15,145 nt of DNA from Bacteroidetes bacterium UBA1860 (GTDB lineage Bacteria > Bacteroidota > Rhodothermia > Balneolales > Balneolaceae), in the NCBI GenBank assembly GCA_002338335.1, contig DDIC01000066.1, forward strand, positions 1 to 15,145, read 5' to 3'. The first letter of the stretch is position 1. Each line of letters starts with the position of its first letter. Positions 12,993 through 15,145 of this stretch are shown piece by piece. The notes under the pieces are model-generated. The model was given only the letters and a program-made list of their open reading frames with translations, was not told the DNA's origin and did not search any database. The translations under genes were made by a program, and so were the position numbers.

Positions 12993-14726
12993 TTAGGAGG
13001 TGAGTTTCAGGTCAATGAGGCGTAATTGAAAGACTCGTTTTCCTCCAAAATTGGATTCTTCTAGTTCCCACAAGATATCCATGGGGCGTTGAAGCGACCA
13101 AGTCCGCTGGAGTTCTTCAGCGATAATCCGATTCGAGAAGCTAATCGCTTCAAAGGCTCGCTCTGGGTCCTCGGCTTGCATCAATAAACCCTTCGCATGG
13201 TTGACTCCAAAGCGGACGGGTGCTTTAGCTAGTCGTACGCCCCGCGTCATGAACCTTGGCACAGGATTATCGGGTCCAAAGGGTTCCATCTGTCTATAAA
13301 GACTCCAAAACTTCGGAGTGATTTGCTTGAGTTGTAACTCAGCATCGTATTCATGCATTTGCTCGACAGGCTCCATGGGGAGTGCAACCATCGCTTCATT
13401 CACGCGATCCCTAAAACGCTCAATCTGTGATGGATCTAGTGCAAGACCCGCCGCAGAAGCGTGCCCACCGTATCGTTCAAGCGTATCGGACACCTCTTCC
13501 AGTAATCGCACCAAGTGAATGCCCGCTACCGATCGAGCGGACCCCTTTGCCTGACCGTTGAGCTGACTCAGTAAGAATACCGGACGCTGATACTCCTCAA
13601 CCAATCGTGAGGCCACAATCCCCAGCACACCAAGGTGCCAATTTTCACCAAAAAGCACGAGCGTTGGATCGTTTTGCATGCCTCGCTGAGCGACTTGTTC
13701 CATGGCTTGTTGAAGAGTTGTTTTATCAGCAAGTTTTCGCTCCTTGTTGATTTGTTCCAAGGCTGTAGCTCGCGACATCGCCTCTTCATCTGTTCGCGCC
13801 ATCAACAACTCCAATGCTGGAAATGCATTTCCCATCCGCCCAGCTGCATTAATTCGAGGACCCATCGAAAACGCAATGGTTGGCGAACGAACAAATCCAG
13901 GCGTAGCTTTGCACGTTTTCATCAGTGCTTGAAAGCCTGGCCGAGGACGTTCATTGAGTCGTATGAGTCCTTTATGCATCATCCATCGATTCTCATCACG
14001 CAGGGAGACGATGTCTGCAGAAATCGAGACCGCAAGCAAATCAAGCAACGATTCGGTAACATCTTCTGGCTCTCCAAGGCGCTGCCGTGTCGCTTCAATT
14101 AATTTATAGGTAACCCCCGCACCAGAGAGCTCATTAAACGGATAAGGACAATCTGCGCGCTTTGGATCAAGCACAGCTACAGCAGGAGGAAGGTGTTCGC
14201 CAGGCTCATGATGATCACAAATAATCACATCCACACCCGCCTCTTGCAGTTGCCTCACCTCTTCAACCGCTGTGATGCCGCAATCTACTGTAATCATCAG
14301 CTGAATCTCTTGTTCGATCGCTTGATCAATTCCTTCCTGAGTAAGGCCATACCCCTCCTTGAATCGGGACGGCAAAAAGTGGGACACAGGGACTTGATGA
14401 CGAGCCAGATAGGCATCCATCATGGTGACAGATGTAGTCCCGTCTACATCATAATCCCCATAAACCATCACCTTCTCCTTTTTTTTGATCGCACGAAGCA
14501 ACCGCCCCACGGCAGGCTCCATATCTTTCATCAAAAAGGGGTCATGCCAGGTCGATTCTTCAGGACGAAAATAGGTTCTCGCCTCTTCAAAGGTTGAAAT
14601 ACCACGATGGAGCAAGAGTGTTGCAACCTCAGCTGGAATCCGTAGCTCCTGGACTAGGTGCTCAATCTGTGTGGCTTTGGGCGCCGATTTGGCAACCCAT
14701 TTTATGGCGGTCGGTGTGCTATTCAT
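12993..14726 (-). CDS. recJ: Single-stranded-DNA-specific exonuclease RecJ
   Basis: RecJ degrades single-stranded DNA 5' to 3' in recombinational and mismatch repair in the cytoplasm. The 577-residue length is normal. The DHH domain shows motif I YGDYDVDGTTS (89-99; Asp91, Asp93, Asp95), TVDCGI (146-151, Asp148), CDHHEPG (170-176), the SGAGVTYKL loop (201-209) and SISADIVSL with Asp238. GPRINAAGRMGNA (289-301) links to the DHHA1 domain, which carries WHLGVLGIVASRL (363-375), KGSARS (394-399) and RYGGHASAAGL (418-428). The C-terminal oligonucleotide-binding region includes EPFGPDNP (481-488). All metal-binding residues expected for an active nuclease are visible. It is transcribed toward tRNA-Phe and divergent from hslO. 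Confidence 0.97.
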   Translation of the reverse strand: MNSTPTAIKWVAKSAPKATQIEHLVQELRIPAEVATLLLHRGISTFEEARTYFRPEESTWHDPFLMKDMEPAVGRLLRAIKKKEKVMVYGDYDVDGTTSVTMMDAYLARHQVPVSHFLPSRFKEGYGLTQEGIDQAIEQEIQLMITVDCGITAVEEVRQLQEAGVDVIICDHHEPGEHLPPAVAVLDPKRADCPYPFNELSGAGVTYKLIEATRQRLGEPEDVTESLLDLLAVSISADIVSLRDENRWMMHKGLIRLNERPRPGFQALMKTCKATPGFVRSPTIAFSMGPRINAAGRMGNAFPALELLMARTDEEAMSRATALEQINKERKLADKTTLQQAMEQVAQRGMQNDPTLVLFGENWHLGVLGIVASRLVEEYQRPVFLLSQLNGQAKGSARSVAGIHLVRLLEEVSDTLERYGGHASAAGLALDPSQIERFRDRVNEAMVALPMEPVEQMHEYDAELQLKQITPKFWSLYRQMEPFGPDNPVPRFMTRGVRLAKAPVRFGVNHAKGLLMQAEDPERAFEAISFSNRIIAEELQRTWSLQRPMDILWELEESNFGGKRVFQLRLIDLKLTS

Positions 14727-14973
14727 ACTCTGGCCACAAGGTACGATTTTCTGAGGCTGGGTTCAGAAGAATGGTTGTGGGCGTCGAATGATTGTTGCTG
14801 TGCATCGCAAAATACTAGCTGTGGCTCGGAAGATTGACTGTACCCACCTGAATGAAGAATCCCGTAACTTTTGTTTGTCACTTATGACTGTACTTTTATA
14901 ACTGACCTACTGAACAGTCTCACTCAAAAGACTCACTGAACCACCCACTTAACAGCCCCATCCAAAAGCCTCT
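14727..14973. other. Divergent intergenic region recJ/hslO
   Basis: These 247 bases separate divergent recJ and hslO and should hold both promoters. GACTGTAC occurs twice (near 14836 and 14885), and TAACTTTTG (14865-14873) is a near match to the TAnnTTTG element in the hslO direction, but without a matching -33 element. ACTGAAC also occurs twice just before hslO. I see no coding sequence, RNA gene or clear operator. Confidence 0.4.
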
Positions 14974-15145
14974 ATGACTCCGAAAGACGCCCAGCTCGAC
15001 ATTGAAACCTTTAAATTCAAAGATCGACTCATCAAAGGGGTCTCACCCGAAGGAGATTTCAAAATTAGTGTGGTCAAAACCACCGACACCGTTCAGGAGG
15101 CTATCCAACGGCATGAATGTGGTCCATTGGCTGCCATTATCCTGT
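14974..15145 (+). CDS. hslO: 33 kDa chaperonin Hsp33, N-terminal part (cut by window end)
   Basis: Only the first 57 codons are in the window. After a 16-residue lead (MTPKDAQLDIETFKFK), the sequence DRLIKGVSPEGDFKISVVKT and then TVQEAIQRHECGPLAA match the conserved start of Hsp33, which usually reads like 'DxLxRAxxxdGxfRxxvvdtT...v.eA..rH..sP.a..AL'. Hsp33 is a cytoplasmic chaperone that is activated by oxidation, through a C-terminal zinc-binding Cys cluster lying outside this window. The start is supported by an in-frame TAA at 14950-14952, which makes this ATG the first possible one. No Shine-Dalgarno is visible. Divergent from recJ. Confidence 0.85.
   Translation, partial: MTPKDAQLDIETFKFKDRLIKGVSPEGDFKISVVKTTDTVQEAIQRHECGPLAAIIL

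Noticed and set aside
12763..12996. Plus-strand open frame of 77 codons
   Set aside because: It overlaps the NTF2-like gene in another frame and runs through the tRNA-Phe gene; no family features.
13635..14102. Long plus-strand open frame (155 codons) inside recJ
   Set aside because: It is antisense to the conserved DHH/DHHA1 coding region, and the translation has no recognisable domain.
14594..14791. Plus-strand open frame overlapping the recJ start
   Set aside because: Mostly antisense to recJ, with no initiation signal or recognisable protein sequence.

Overview
The window looks like chromosomal DNA from a member of the Bacteroidota/Rhodothermota/Balneolota assemblage. This is inferred, not proven. 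None of the start codons is preceded by a clear Shine-Dalgarno sequence, with most leaders ending in A/C/T-rich stretches. The secreted proteins are mainly lipoproteins or carry short signal peptides, and the tRNA gene does not encode its CCA end. Base composition is moderate, apart from one visibly AT-richer gene (7138 to about 8750).

Left half (1-9133): a secreted DUF305 protein with a His/Met/Asp-rich loop is followed on the same strand by four consecutive paralogous lipoproteins of about 645-663 residues. These are LVIVD-repeat, beta-propeller-like proteins. The gaps are 43, 49, 64 and 109 bases, and near-identical terminators follow the third and fourth copies. The four copies share eight invariant cysteines and a set of invariant histidines. 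They differ most in one internal helical insert. The fourth copy appears mosaic: an AT-rich body joined to a 3' end, with terminator, matching that of copy three. This array is the most unusual part of the window. A role in binding or oxidising something with a metal at the cell surface is a hypothesis only.

Middle (9134-12830): a small rhodanese lipoprotein gene (minus strand) lies divergent to a secreted gamma-glutamyltransferase-family enzyme. That enzyme converges with an unrecognised secreted protein of 237 residues (minus strand). A divergent intergenic region with a perfect inverted repeat separates the latter from a small secreted NTF2-like protein.

Right end (12831-15145): ordinary housekeeping genes. 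These are tRNA-Phe(GAA) and recJ, both on the minus strand, and then the first 57 codons of hslO (Hsp33), which runs off the window. No CRISPR array, insertion sequence, integrase or prophage gene was seen. The longest stretch without a gene is 14727-14973.
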